Of a DNA stretch of 64,000 nt, positions 28,835 through 37,788 are shown in pieces (within the stretch, counting starts at the first letter, position 1; every line of letters begins with the position of its first letter). The DNA lies in assembly GCF_000827885.1 (NCBI RefSeq), contig NZ_JTKH01000003.1, positions 372,001 through 436,000 on the forward strand. The letters run 5' to 3'. The notes below the pieces were generated by a model, which had not been told where the DNA came from, ran no database searches, and saw nothing but the letters and a program-made list of their open reading frames with translations. Made by a program: the position numbers and the translations under genes. The DNA is from Vibrio renipiscarius. GTDB lineage: Bacteria; Pseudomonadota; Gammaproteobacteria; Enterobacterales; Vibrionaceae.

Positions 28835-30907
28835 ATGTCAAACAGTAAAATACAAGAATCGATCCGCAAAAGTTATCAAAACCTCCAAGCTCAACTTGAG
28901 AACTTTGTTCCCCGCCGAGCTCAGAATTACCTTGTCGCGGAAATCGCAAAAACACTTTGTGGTGATTATCACAAAACCAATCGAATCATCGTTGCTGAGG
29001 CGGGAACCGGTATCGGTAAGTCGCTTTCTTATCTTATGGCAACCATTCCAGTCGCGGTTCAGAGTAATCGTAAAGTGGTGATTTCGACCGCGACCGTCGC
29101 ACTGCAAGAGCAGTTAATTGATAAAGATTTGCCTCTGTTTCGTCGCATCACCGATCAATCGTTCTCTTTTATTTTAGCGAAAGGCCGTCAACGTTATTGT
29201 TGTGGCGAAAAACTCGCCTCAGCTTGCGGTGCCGATGGTGGCCAACTGGCGATGTTTGAATCAAAACCCAAGAAGAAAGACATCGAACTGTTAGAGCGTT
29301 TGCATAAAGCCTTACAACAAGGCAAATGGGATGGCGACAAAGACTCTTGGCCGAAAACCATTCATGATGACGTTTGGCGTCATATCGTGAGCGATAAACA
29401 CAGCTGTAACAACAGCATGCCATCGCACCGAGGTTGCCCATTCCAAAAAGCACGTTCTGAGTTAGATAAGGCGGACGTCATCATCGCCAACCACAGTTTG
29501 GTGATGGCAGATGCTGACCTTGGCGGCGGCGTTATTCTTCCTGAGCCTGAAAATACCATTTACGTTTTTGACGAAGCGCATCACCTTCCGCATGTCGCTC
29601 GCGATCACTCTTCAGCGGCGGCAAGCCTGAAAGGTGCGGTAACCTGGCTAGAAAGACTTAACCAGTCCGTGACCAAATTTGCCGATTTAGCCGATGCCAA
29701 ACGCGTTAGCCGCTTTCGCAATGAACTCCAAGATTCCATACAACAATTGATTCCATCACTTACGCAATTAGCCAGTCGTTTTGACCCCGCGCACTTTGTG
29801 GATGGCCTCTACCGTTTTGAGCATGGTGAGTTACCAACTTGGCTCGAAGAAGAGTCTAAACAATTAAAGATCCTTTCGCACAAAGGCGCTCAAGCGACGG
29901 CGAAAATTGCCGACTTAATTGCAGAGCGAGTCAAAGAAGGCGAAATTGCCACACGACTTGCCGAACCCGCATTGGCTGAACTCGGTTTTTATATTCAAAG
30001 AATGGATAATCTTGCCCAAGTTTGGCGCTTAATGGCGGAACCACAACGCGATAAAGGTGCACCACTGGCTCGTTGGCTTGAAAACAGTAACGAACGAGAA
30101 GGCGACTTTGTGGTGAACGTATCGCCATTAGAGGTTGGCTGGCAGCTAGATCAACAAATTTGGAGCCGTTGCCTTGGGGCGGTTTTAGTCTCGGCAACCA
30201 TGCGCGCGCTCAACTCTTTTAGCTTTTATTGTCGCCAAGCGGGGATCAGTGAAAAGCCAGAAGATGGTACTCGTTTTCTGGCCTTAGCATCGCCTTTTGA
30301 TTATCAAAATCAAGCAGAGCTCTACATCCCTAAGATGAAATACGAGCCGCAAGCAAGTGAGTTTACGGAATATCTTATTGAAATTCTGCCTAACCTAATT
30401 GCAGACAAACAGGCCAACTTAGTTTTATTCTCTTCTTATTGGCAGATGAACCAAGTGGCTCAAGCACTGGAAAGTTCATTTATCAAAAAAGGTTGGGCGT
30501 TACAAATTCAAGGTAAAGAGTCTCGCACTGAAATTCTCAATAAACATAAAACGCTCGTGCAATGTCAAAAAACAAGCATTTTATTTGGTACTGGCAGTTT
30601 TTCAGAAGGTTTGGATCTTCCTGGCGAGTTACTTGAGAATTTGATCATTACCAAGATTCCATTTGGGGTGCCGACTTCACCGGTTGAGCAAGCGCATGCC
30701 GAGTACATTGAGCAAAGAGGCGGTAATCCGTTTATGCAAATCACCGTACCGGAAGCGAGCAAGAAATTGATTCAATCGGTGGGTCGTTTGCTACGCAAAG
30801 AGCGAGATTGCGGCAAGGTGATCATCTTGGATAGACGCATTGTGACCAAACGTTATGGTCAATCATTGCTTGATTCCCTACCGCCTTTTAAACGAATCAT
30901 CGAATAA
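28835..30907 (+). CDS. dinG: ATP-dependent helicase DinG
   Basis: A superfamily 2, XPD-like 5'-3' DNA helicase that removes R-loops and D-loops. The 690-residue protein has Walker A AEAGTGIGKSLSY near residue 55, Cys residues around GRQRYCCGEKLASAC and HRGCPFQ that can hold a [4Fe-4S] cluster, the DEAH box VFDEAHHLPHVARD near residue 245, and motif VI QSVGRLLRKERDCG. It is alone between the porin and a TSUP transporter. No clear LexA box was found upstream. Confidence 0.95.
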   Translation: MSNSKIQESIRKSYQNLQAQLENFVPRRAQNYLVAEIAKTLCGDYHKTNRIIVAEAGTGIGKSLSYLMATIPVAVQSNRKVVISTATVALQEQLIDKDLPLFRRITDQSFSFILAKGRQRYCCGEKLASACGADGGQLAMFESKPKKKDIELLERLHKALQQGKWDGDKDSWPKTIHDDVWRHIVSDKHSCNNSMPSHRGCPFQKARSELDKADVIIANHSLVMADADLGGGVILPEPENTIYVFDEAHHLPHVARDHSSAAASLKGAVTWLERLNQSVTKFADLADAKRVSRFRNELQDSIQQLIPSLTQLASRFDPAHFVDGLYRFEHGELPTWLEEESKQLKILSHKGAQATAKIADLIAERVKEGEIATRLAEPALAELGFYIQRMDNLAQVWRLMAEPQRDKGAPLARWLENSNEREGDFVVNVSPLEVGWQLDQQIWSRCLGAVLVSATMRALNSFSFYCRQAGISEKPEDGTRFLALASPFDYQNQAELYIPKMKYEPQASEFTEYLIEILPNLIADKQANLVLFSSYWQMNQVAQALESSFIKKGWALQIQGKESRTEILNKHKTLVQCQKTSILFGTGSFSEGLDLPGELLENLIITKIPFGVPTSPVEQAHAEYIEQRGGNPFMQITVPEASKKLIQSVGRLLRKERDCGKVIILDRRIVTKRYGQSLLDSLPPFKRIIE

Positions 30908-30952
30908 ATAAGTGGCACGCTTTTAAAAGCCACATAATAAGAAGAAGACTGA

Positions 30953-31732
30953 ATGGAAATGTTAGAACCAACGATGCTGTTGGTATTGGCGCTGGTCGCA
31001 TTTTTTGCTGGATTTATTGATGCAGTCGCGGGAGGGGGCGGAATGCTAACTGTCCCGACGCTTCTTTCTTTGGGGTTGCCCCCACACATGGCACTGGGCA
31101 CCAATAAACTGGCGGCATCGTTTGCCTCTTCAACGGCGGCGTTTACTTATTATAAAAAGCGTTTATTCAAGCCTCAATGTTGGAACCGTTCCTTTATTGC
31201 CACCTTTATTGGCGCGATCGTGGGCACGCTTGTGGTTGACGCCATCAGTACTCAATGGTTAGAGAAAACTCTACCCTTGATCATTCTGGCGGCCGCGGTC
31301 TACACCATTTGGCACAAAACGCCGGAAAACAGCAGCAATGAGCCGCCTCCACCTTGTCCAGTCTTTCGTAAAAAGCAGGTCGTTCAAGGCGGTATATTGG
31401 GCTTTTACGATGGCATTGCCGGACCCGGCACTGGGGCCTTTTGGACCGTAAGTACCATGGCCTTGTATCGGCTCAATATTTTGGTGGCGTCTGGCGTCGC
31501 GAAAGCGATGAACTTTACCAGCAACTTCACCTCACTGGTGACTTTTGCTATTTTGGGGCATATTGACTGGGTACTTGGCCTGACCATGGGTGTATGCTTA
31601 ATGGCAGGAGCCTTCGTTGGCGCGCATTCTGCCATTCGATTTGGCGCAAAATTTATCCGACCGGTCTTTGTTACTGTCGTCAGTATTCTGGCGATAAAAC
31701 TTGCCTATGACGCATGGTTTGTTGCTGTATGA
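30953..31732 (+). CDS. TSUP (TauE/SafE) family membrane transporter
   Basis: A 259-residue inner-membrane protein with about eight hydrophobic segments. The N-terminal half repeat contains FFAGFIDAVAGGGGMLTVP and GLPPHMALGTNKLAA, and the C-terminal half GFYDGIAGPGTGAFWTVS, the paired signatures of TauE/SafE proteins (YfcA type). These export sulfite, sulfoacetate or other organic anions; the substrate here is not evident. Its stop overlaps the priC start (ATGA), so it may be co-transcribed with priC, ybaM and roxA. Confidence 0.88.
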   Translation: MEMLEPTMLLVLALVAFFAGFIDAVAGGGGMLTVPTLLSLGLPPHMALGTNKLAASFASSTAAFTYYKKRLFKPQCWNRSFIATFIGAIVGTLVVDAISTQWLEKTLPLIILAAAVYTIWHKTPENSSNEPPPPCPVFRKKQVVQGGILGFYDGIAGPGTGAFWTVSTMALYRLNILVASGVAKAMNFTSNFTSLVTFAILGHIDWVLGLTMGVCLMAGAFVGAHSAIRFGAKFIRPVFVTVVSILAIKLAYDAWFVAV

Positions 31733-32277
31733 ATCACTTAAAACCACTGGTTAGCACCTTAGAACATCTCGCGGTTCAAGCGGCGCAAATTGATCGCAAG
31801 CGCAGCGAGCATCATCAACCTTTATTTGATGAAACGCTATTTCATTGCAAAGCGCGCTTACTCGTGCCTTGTGTCAAAGAAACACAATCGACTCTCAACA
31901 CCATTGTGCGAGAGCAAGACAGCGGTCGCTTGACCACATTACGGGCAGAATATTTAACCGAGCGACTCTTTGCTCAGCTCTCTGCGTTGCAACGTGAGAT
32001 CGCCACACAACCGATCCGAAAAAATGAGCCTAAGCACTATAGCCATTATCAAAAACCGATTAATGTGCTTTATCAAGAGCTGGCCCAGCACCAAGATTGG
32101 GAACGACGTTTGATGGAAATGGCGCGCGACAAACTCGCAGAGCTAGAGTGCGCCCCACCCTTTGCCCAACAAAATGCACAACAAGCGTTGTTGTCGACTG
32201 AGCAACGCCTAGAGCGATGCCGAGTTTCAAAACTGAAAATTGAAAAACAAATTTCTTACCGTGAGAGACATCAATAA
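31729..32277 (+). CDS. priC: Primosomal replication protein PriC
   Basis: PriC helps reload DnaB at stalled forks. From MNHLKPLVSTLEHLAVQAAQ (ATG at 31729) the 182-residue all-helical protein has the conserved LYQELAQHQDWERRLMEMARDK patch and the basic C-terminus EQRLERCRVSKLKIEKQI that contacts SSB. It overlaps the transporter stop and is followed by ybaM after 1 bp, the same neighbour as in E. coli. Confidence 0.88.
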   Translation: MNHLKPLVSTLEHLAVQAAQIDRKRSEHHQPLFDETLFHCKARLLVPCVKETQSTLNTIVREQDSGRLTTLRAEYLTERLFAQLSALQREIATQPIRKNEPKHYSHYQKPINVLYQELAQHQDWERRLMEMARDKLAELECAPPFAQQNAQQALLSTEQRLERCRVSKLKIEKQISYRERHQ

Positions 32278-32278
32278 T

Positions 32279-32443
32279 ATGACGATGCCTGCAACTGGCC
32301 TTGATAGCGCCCCAGATGAAATCAAACTGGCGGTCGACCTCATCTATCTATTAGAAAGCAATAACGTTGATCCACAAACTGCCCTAGAAGCGATTAAAAT
32401 CGTCCAATCAGATCTACAAGCCAAATTGGCACCGGAAGCATAG
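32279..32443 (+). CDS. ybaM: YbaM family protein (DUF2496)
   Basis: A 54-residue protein, MTMPATGLDSAPDEIKLAVD onward, with one helical core (IYLLESNNVDPQTALEAIKIV). It matches E. coli YbaM, which lies next to priC there too. The function is unknown. The start at 32279 has no strong Shine-Dalgarno and probably depends on coupling to priC; an alternative ATG two codons later is possible. The stop abuts the roxA start. Confidence 0.82.
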   Translation: MTMPATGLDSAPDEIKLAVDLIYLLESNNVDPQTALEAIKIVQSDLQAKLAPEA

Positions 32444-33583
32444 ATGTTCAAGCTAAACCTCGATATCCCTGATTTTTTAAACACCTATTGGCAGAAGAAA
32501 CCTGTCATCATCAAAAACGCCTTCAGCCATTTTGCTGATCCTATCTCAGCAGATGAAATCGCTGGATTATCACTGGAAGAGATGGTCGACTCACGTTTTG
32601 TCACCAACAAAGACGCCCAATGGACCGCGCAACACGGCCCATTTGAGGAATCGTTTTTTGATACGCTGCCAGAGACCCATTGCCAGCTGATCGTTCAAGC
32701 GTGTAACCATTGGCACAGTGAAACTGCGCAACTTATTGAGCCGTTCAAAGCGCTACCACACTGGTTATTTGATGATGTGATGGTGTGTTACTCAGCGCCG
32801 CATGGTGGTGTTGGTCCTCATATTGACCAATATGATGTATTCATTATCCAAGGCCAAGGTAAGCGTGAGTGGAAAGTAGGCGCGAAAGATGTCGGCCAAT
32901 ACACGGAAGTGATTCAAGGTGGTGCTTTAAGACAAATTGAAGGCTTTGATGCCATAATTGACGATATTTTGCTGCCTGGTGACATGCTTTATATCCCGCC
33001 AGGTTTCCCTCATGAAGGGACAACGCTTGAAGCCAGCTTAAGCTATTCGTTGGGTTATCGTTCACCAACCGAGCAAGAGTTATTGAGCCACTTTGCCGAT
33101 CACACTATCGCCAATGATCTCGGTAACCATCACATGCATGATCCGGATTTACCGGCGCAAAGCCATTATGGTCAAATCGGAAATCAAAGCCTGACGATGC
33201 TCAAACAAATGCTGCACAATGCGATGAATGCCGATGATGTTTTAAATACCTTTATCGGGACTCAGTTGAGCCAATCGCGTCATCAGATGAATCTGATTGA
33301 ACCGGATCCAGAATATCGCTTGGACGAACTTAACGACCTTTTACAACAAAGTGTCTCCATCGAAAAAGTGCCTGGCTTAAAAGCCTTGTACTTAGAAGAT
33401 GCAACAGAGCAGTTATTCGTGAATGGCGAATGCTTCACGATTCATAGTGACGATAAAGCGCTACTGAGCCTGCTTTGCGACCAAAACGCGTTCAACAGCG
33501 ACGATATCATTATGTCGCCCCAGCTTGAAACGCGCGAAACGTTACTCACACTGATTAACAGCGGCTATTGGTACATCGCTTAA
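32444..33583 (+). CDS. roxA: Ribosomal protein uL16 arginine hydroxylase RoxA (YcfD)
   Basis: A JmjC/cupin 2-oxoglutarate and Fe(II) oxygenase that hydroxylates an arginine of ribosomal protein L16. The 379-residue protein has the facial triad His-x-Asp in [14 protein letters not shown] near residue 126 and the distal His in [10 protein letters not shown] near residue 187. A C-terminal winged-helix domain follows (NSGYWYI at the end). It starts directly after the ybaM stop. Confidence 0.9.
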   Translation: MFKLNLDIPDFLNTYWQKKPVIIKNAFSHFADPISADEIAGLSLEEMVDSRFVTNKDAQWTAQHGPFEESFFDTLPETHCQLIVQACNHWHSETAQLIEPFKALPHWLFDDVMVCYSAPHGGVGPHIDQYDVFIIQGQGKREWKVGAKDVGQYTEVIQGGALRQIEGFDAIIDDILLPGDMLYIPPGFPHEGTTLEASLSYSLGYRSPTEQELLSHFADHTIANDLGNHHMHDPDLPAQSHYGQIGNQSLTMLKQMLHNAMNADDVLNTFIGTQLSQSRHQMNLIEPDPEYRLDELNDLLQQSVSIEKVPGLKALYLEDATEQLFVNGECFTIHSDDKALLSLLCDQNAFNSDDIIMSPQLETRETLLTLINSGYWYIA

Positions 33584-33612
33584 TCATCGTATTCACTGAA
33601 AAGGAATCTAAA

Positions 33613-34419
33613 ATGAAAGTCGTTTCATTTAACATCAATGGCCTCCGTGCCAGATTGCATCAATTAGAAGCGTTGATAGAAAAACATCAACCGGATGTGA
33701 TTGGCCTACAAGAAATCAAAGTGCATGATGAAGCGTTCCCGTTAGACGCGGTGGAAGCGATGGGTTACAAGGTGTATTACCACGGCCAAAAAGCCCATTA
33801 TGGTGTGGCAATGCTGTGTAAACAAACACCGATTTCGGTTCAAAAAGGTTTCCCAACCGATAATGACGATCATCAAAAACGCATGATAATGGCGACATTT
33901 GAAGACGCGAATGGTGAAAAAATCACGGTGCTTAACGGCTACTTCCCTCAAGGCGATAATATTAGCCATGAAACTAAGTATCCATATAAACGCCAGTTTT
34001 ATACAGACCTGATGACCTATTTAAACGATCATCATACTAATGATGAAAATATCATTGTCATGGGCGATATTAATATCAGCCCACTCGACTTAGATATTGG
34101 CATTGGTGAAGTTAACCGTAAACGTTGGTTAAAAACCGGAAAATGTTCTTTCCAACTGGAAGAACGTGAATGGTTACAGTCTTTATTAGATTGGGGATTC
34201 ATTGATACCTTCCGTCAAATTCATCCTGACGTGACCGACAAATATTCATGGTTTGATTATCGCTCACGTGGCTTTGATGACAACCGTGGCCTACGCATCG
34301 ATGTTATTCTAGCAACATCATCACTGGCTGCGCGATGTGTTGAATCCGACATTGACTACCCATTGCGTGGTATTGATAAACCGTCTGATCACGCCCCTAT
34401 TTGGTCGTCATTCGAATAA
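33613..34419 (+). CDS. xthA: Exodeoxyribonuclease III XthA
   Basis: The main AP endonuclease and 3'-phosphatase of base-excision repair. From [17 protein letters not shown] (ATG at 33613, AAGGAATC upstream) it has 268 residues, equal to E. coli. Catalytic motifs are [11 protein letters not shown] (metal Glu), [33 protein letters not shown] and the His in [10 protein letters not shown] longer upstream reading overlaps roxA and was not chosen. Confidence 0.97.
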   Translation: MKVVSFNINGLRARLHQLEALIEKHQPDVIGLQEIKVHDEAFPLDAVEAMGYKVYYHGQKAHYGVAMLCKQTPISVQKGFPTDNDDHQKRMIMATFEDANGEKITVLNGYFPQGDNISHETKYPYKRQFYTDLMTYLNDHHTNDENIIVMGDINISPLDLDIGIGEVNRKRWLKTGKCSFQLEEREWLQSLLDWGFIDTFRQIHPDVTDKYSWFDYRSRGFDDNRGLRIDVILATSSLAARCVESDIDYPLRGIDKPSDHAPIWSSFE

Positions 34420-34431
34420 CAACCACTAATT

Positions 34432-34463
34432 AAAAGGTTTCTTAAATATAGGAAACCTTTTTA
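34432..34463 (+). terminator. Intrinsic terminator after xthA
   Basis: Stem AAAAGGTTTC / GAAACCTTTTT with an 8-9 nt loop, 12 bp past the xthA stop. It separates the housekeeping block from the secretion island. Confidence 0.87.
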
Positions 34464-34559
34464 AACAACTGTTTTAAATAAGATTTAAACCACACCACCC
34501 CCATCAGAACCATATTAGCAATTTAGTGCTATCGCACCATCAATTAAACCAATGTTAGG

Positions 34560-36275
34560 ATGTCGTCAACTCCTAGTGAAATAATACGGTTTGATATGGA
34601 AATCAAAAAAGTCGACTGGCGTACTCTTTCGCCATTTAACAAGACGACGTTTTATACCCTAATTATTGCAGGGTTTTTTCTCAATTCTCTAATATTGGTT
34701 GTACCCATCTATAGCTTGCAGGTTTTTGATCGCGTATTAACCAGCCGAAGTCTTGATACCTTATTTTTGATCAGTGCCATCGTGCTCTTTTTGCTTATTA
34801 TTCAATCCGCACTGGATATTATAAAAAATAAATATTTATATAAAAAATCGGCACAATTGGATGCGCTGGCTTCGAGTTATCTCTATCAAAACTTAATTCA
34901 CGTTATGCCTAGCGATCAGGCATCACAGCAAGATATCCGTGAAATAAAAACCTTCATGGTTTCACCTGCCTTTGCATCCGCTTTCGATATGATCTGGGCG
35001 CCGTTGTTTTTAATGGTGATGTTCTTCCTCCACCCCATTATTGGCTTGGTTGGGCTTTCTGCGGTTATCGTTGTCGGCGGTTTCTCGATTTATATCTTTC
35101 GAAGCAAACACAAACAAAATACCGACGCTCAAACCGCAAGTTCAGCCTGTCGCTTTGCGGCAGAACAAGCCGTCATTCATCGCGATCACTTAAAAGCTCA
35201 ATATCTGTCTGTCGGTCTTAGCCAGCAATTTCAACACATGACCGCAGAAAGAGTCTGGAATGAGCAACAGTTGGGATTAACGTCATCAGCATTGAGTTCA
35301 ATCGCAAAATGTCTTCGTTTTAGTCTACAGATGGGCATCATGGCCGTTGGGGCCTGGTTGGTCATGGCCAATATGTTATCCGCTGGCGGGATCATTGCGG
35401 GATCAATTCTGATGTCTCGCGTATTGCAGCCGTTTGAACAATTAGCAAGTACCTTACAAGCATGGCAAAGCGCGCTGTCTGCAAATAAACGCGTGGCGCA
35501 CTACTTCGCCCTTCAAAGTGATACCCGCCCAGAAACCACCTTTCCCGATATAAGAGGGGCACTGCACATTGACAATCTTTCTTGGTTCCCACCAAAAGCG
35601 ACGCTACCGCTACTAAAGAATATTCGCTTGAAACTGGAAGCGGGTAATCGTGTGATGATCATGGGCGACAGCGGCTCAGGGAAAACGGCGCTGTGCCAAT
35701 TGCTTGTCGGGTTGTATCAACCGAGCTCGGGATCGGTTCGACTCGACGGAGCGGATCTCTCACAATGGCGTGCAGAACAGCTGAAACACACCATTGGGTA
35801 TGTACCACAAAAATTCGACTTCTTCCCCGGCTCCATCAAACAAAACATCGCCCACTTTGATATAGACATGAGCGATGAAAAGGTCATCTCTGCGGCAAAA
35901 GCCATCGGGGTTCATGGCGACATCATTAAACTACCTCAAGGCTACAGCACGCTGCTTGGCCCGACAGGTTTGCCTATTTCTGCTGGTTTACTGCAAGCCA
36001 TCGCCATTGCACGTGCACTGTATTATCAACCAAAACTCTTGATTCTTGATGAGGCCAATGCGCATCTCGACAACACGCGGCTCAACGCACTTAAGCAATT
36101 ATTGAAAACGCTCAAAGATAACGGCTCAGCCGTCATCATGATTTCTCACAACGCAGAATTGATCGCCCACGTCGATTGGGTGGTCAAACTGGACAACGGC
36201 GAAATAGCGACCGCCCATAAAGCGGAACAACTCAGTAAAGTGCGCGATATAAAACAGGCGGTATCGAATGGCTAA
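34560..36275 (+). CDS. Type I secretion ABC exporter (PrtD/HlyB-like, no C39 domain)
   Basis: The inner-membrane export ATPase of a type I secretion system. In 571 residues it has an N-terminal half with about six membrane segments (FYTLIIAGFFLNSLILVVPIY near 37-57, and others to ~300) and a C-terminal nucleotide-binding domain. Walker A is MGDSGSGKTALCQ near residue 367-379, the Q loop VPQKFDFFPGSI, Walker B LLILDEANAHLD, and the switch His is in MISHN. The ABC signature is degenerate: LPISAGLLQAIAIARAL instead of LSGGQRQ. There is no C39 peptidase. The start at 34560 is within GTTAGG; a start at 34596 is possible. It overlaps the adaptor gene by 8 bp. Confidence 0.88.
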   Translation: MSSTPSEIIRFDMEIKKVDWRTLSPFNKTTFYTLIIAGFFLNSLILVVPIYSLQVFDRVLTSRSLDTLFLISAIVLFLLIIQSALDIIKNKYLYKKSAQLDALASSYLYQNLIHVMPSDQASQQDIREIKTFMVSPAFASAFDMIWAPLFLMVMFFLHPIIGLVGLSAVIVVGGFSIYIFRSKHKQNTDAQTASSACRFAAEQAVIHRDHLKAQYLSVGLSQQFQHMTAERVWNEQQLGLTSSALSSIAKCLRFSLQMGIMAVGAWLVMANMLSAGGIIAGSILMSRVLQPFEQLASTLQAWQSALSANKRVAHYFALQSDTRPETTFPDIRGALHIDNLSWFPPKATLPLLKNIRLKLEAGNRVMIMGDSGSGKTALCQLLVGLYQPSSGSVRLDGADLSQWRAEQLKHTIGYVPQKFDFFPGSIKQNIAHFDIDMSDEKVISAAKAIGVHGDIIKLPQGYSTLLGPTGLPISAGLLQAIAIARALYYQPKLLILDEANAHLDNTRLNALKQLLKTLKDNGSAVIMISHNAELIAHVDWVVKLDNGEIATAHKAEQLSKVRDIKQAVSNG

Positions 36276-37617
36276 TTCAGATTTTCATCAAATAAACCAC
36301 CATGGAATTGAGTACAAAGATGCCCGTCGCTTAAGCTTTACAACGTCAACCACAAGCAAAATTGCGTTGATGATAGTGCTGACAATGCTCGTGGTTTTTG
36401 TCGTTTGGGCTGCGTTGGCTAAATTAAGTAGCGCCGCAATCGCCCCTGGCGTGATCATTGTCGAAACCAAGCGCAAACCCATTCAACATTTTGAAGGTGG
36501 CATTGTTAAAGCCATCCATGTTGCGGATGGTCAATCCGTCGAGCAAGGCGACTTACTGATCACATTAGACGATTCAAAAGCCTATGCCGAGCTTTATGGG
36601 TTACGCGCACAATGGCAAAGCGAATTGGCCCGTATTAATCGATTGCAAGCGGAGTTGGGGGATAAGAGCATGATCACTTTTGATCCACAGCTGTTGCAAC
36701 AGGCTGATGAAACCTATGTGAACACCATTCTCAACACGCAGCGACAATTATTTGAAAAACGCCGCTCACTCCACAATGGCGAAGACAAAATTCTGAATGA
36801 GAAAATTGCCCAAGCGAATCTTGATTTGGAGGCATTACGTAAACGCTATCAAGCCGACGAACAGAGTCTCTTGTATCTGAACCAACAGTTAGCCATGCAT
36901 GTAGAACTGCTTAAAACAGGCAATACCTCTAAATCCCGCCTATTGGATTTGAAGCGAGAATATACCGACCTCAACGGTAACCTTGCGGAACTGGATATTA
37001 AAATTAATCGCGCACAACGCGAAGTTTCCGAAGCCAGACTGCAAGACACCAATGCGGATTTTAACTACGCCAAGCAGCTTGGCGAAGAAATTCAGCAACT
37101 AGAGCGTTCTATAAACGAAACCAATCAGGCGATGAATAATGCCAGACAAGTCCTAAAGCGAATTGAAATTCGCGCTCCCCAATCGGGGATCGTGGTGGGT
37201 TTGTCGGTCTTTGCTCAGCAATCGGTGATCGCTCCGGGTGAAAAAATCATGGAGATTGTCCCACAGCATGACCAGCTCATCGTAGAAGCGTTACTTAAGC
37301 CAGAAGATATCGATGTGGTATCACTCGGCTTAGATACCGAAGTTCGCCTCAGCGCTTACAATTTTCGCCGCACACCGCCGGTGCGAGGCAAGCTGATCCA
37401 TATTTCAGCCGACAGAATTACCGACCAAGCATCAGGGTCATCCGCCTACCTTGCTCAAGTGGCTCTTAATCAAGAGGATCTCGCCGCATTGCAAGGGGTA
37501 ACACTCTATCCAGGAATGCCCGCCGAAGTAATGATTTTACTGAGCGAGCAAACCCCCTTGGATTATTTACTAAGCCCGCTGTCTGTGAGTGCTTATAAAG
37601 CCATGCGAGAAATTTAG
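36268..37617 (+). CDS. Type I secretion membrane-fusion protein (HlyD/PrtE-like)
   Basis: The periplasmic adaptor that links the ABC exporter to an outer-membrane TolC. The 449-residue protein has one N-terminal membrane anchor (IALMIVLTMLVVFVVWAAL, residues ~32-50), a lipoyl half (VKAIHVADGQSVEQGDLLITLDD), a long coiled-coil hairpin (~110-290), the second lipoyl half (IEIRAPQSGIVVGL), and the C-terminal beta domain GVTLYPGMPAEVMI. No TolC gene lies nearby; a chromosomal TolC would be needed. It ends 171 bp before the RTX gene. Confidence 0.9.
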   Translation: MANSDFHQINHHGIEYKDARRLSFTTSTTSKIALMIVLTMLVVFVVWAALAKLSSAAIAPGVIIVETKRKPIQHFEGGIVKAIHVADGQSVEQGDLLITLDDSKAYAELYGLRAQWQSELARINRLQAELGDKSMITFDPQLLQQADETYVNTILNTQRQLFEKRRSLHNGEDKILNEKIAQANLDLEALRKRYQADEQSLLYLNQQLAMHVELLKTGNTSKSRLLDLKREYTDLNGNLAELDIKINRAQREVSEARLQDTNADFNYAKQLGEEIQQLERSINETNQAMNNARQVLKRIEIRAPQSGIVVGLSVFAQQSVIAPGEKIMEIVPQHDQLIVEALLKPEDIDVVSLGLDTEVRLSAYNFRRTPPVRGKLIHISADRITDQASGSSAYLAQVALNQEDLAALQGVTLYPGMPAEVMILLSEQTPLDYLLSPLSVSAYKAMREI

Positions 37618-37788
37618 CTTAGTATACCGCCGGAGTGCTCGACTTAGATTCTTAAGTCAGTATGCCTTCAATATAAAACAAGAGAAACGCCAAACCTATC
37701 GTGAGGTGGGGACGGAAAGTTACAGATCTCACGCGTTGAGATGGCTGAACTGCCTCCAATTAATCATAAGATTGATAGAGGAAATGTC

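Noticed and set aside
28800..29081. Plus-strand 93-codon frame at the start of dinG
   Set aside because: A different reading frame of the dinG gene, without its motifs or a better start.
37741..37788. Upstream start of the RTX gene at 37741
   Set aside because: The ATG at 37789 has AGAGGA at a proper distance; the 16-codon extension has no ribosome site.
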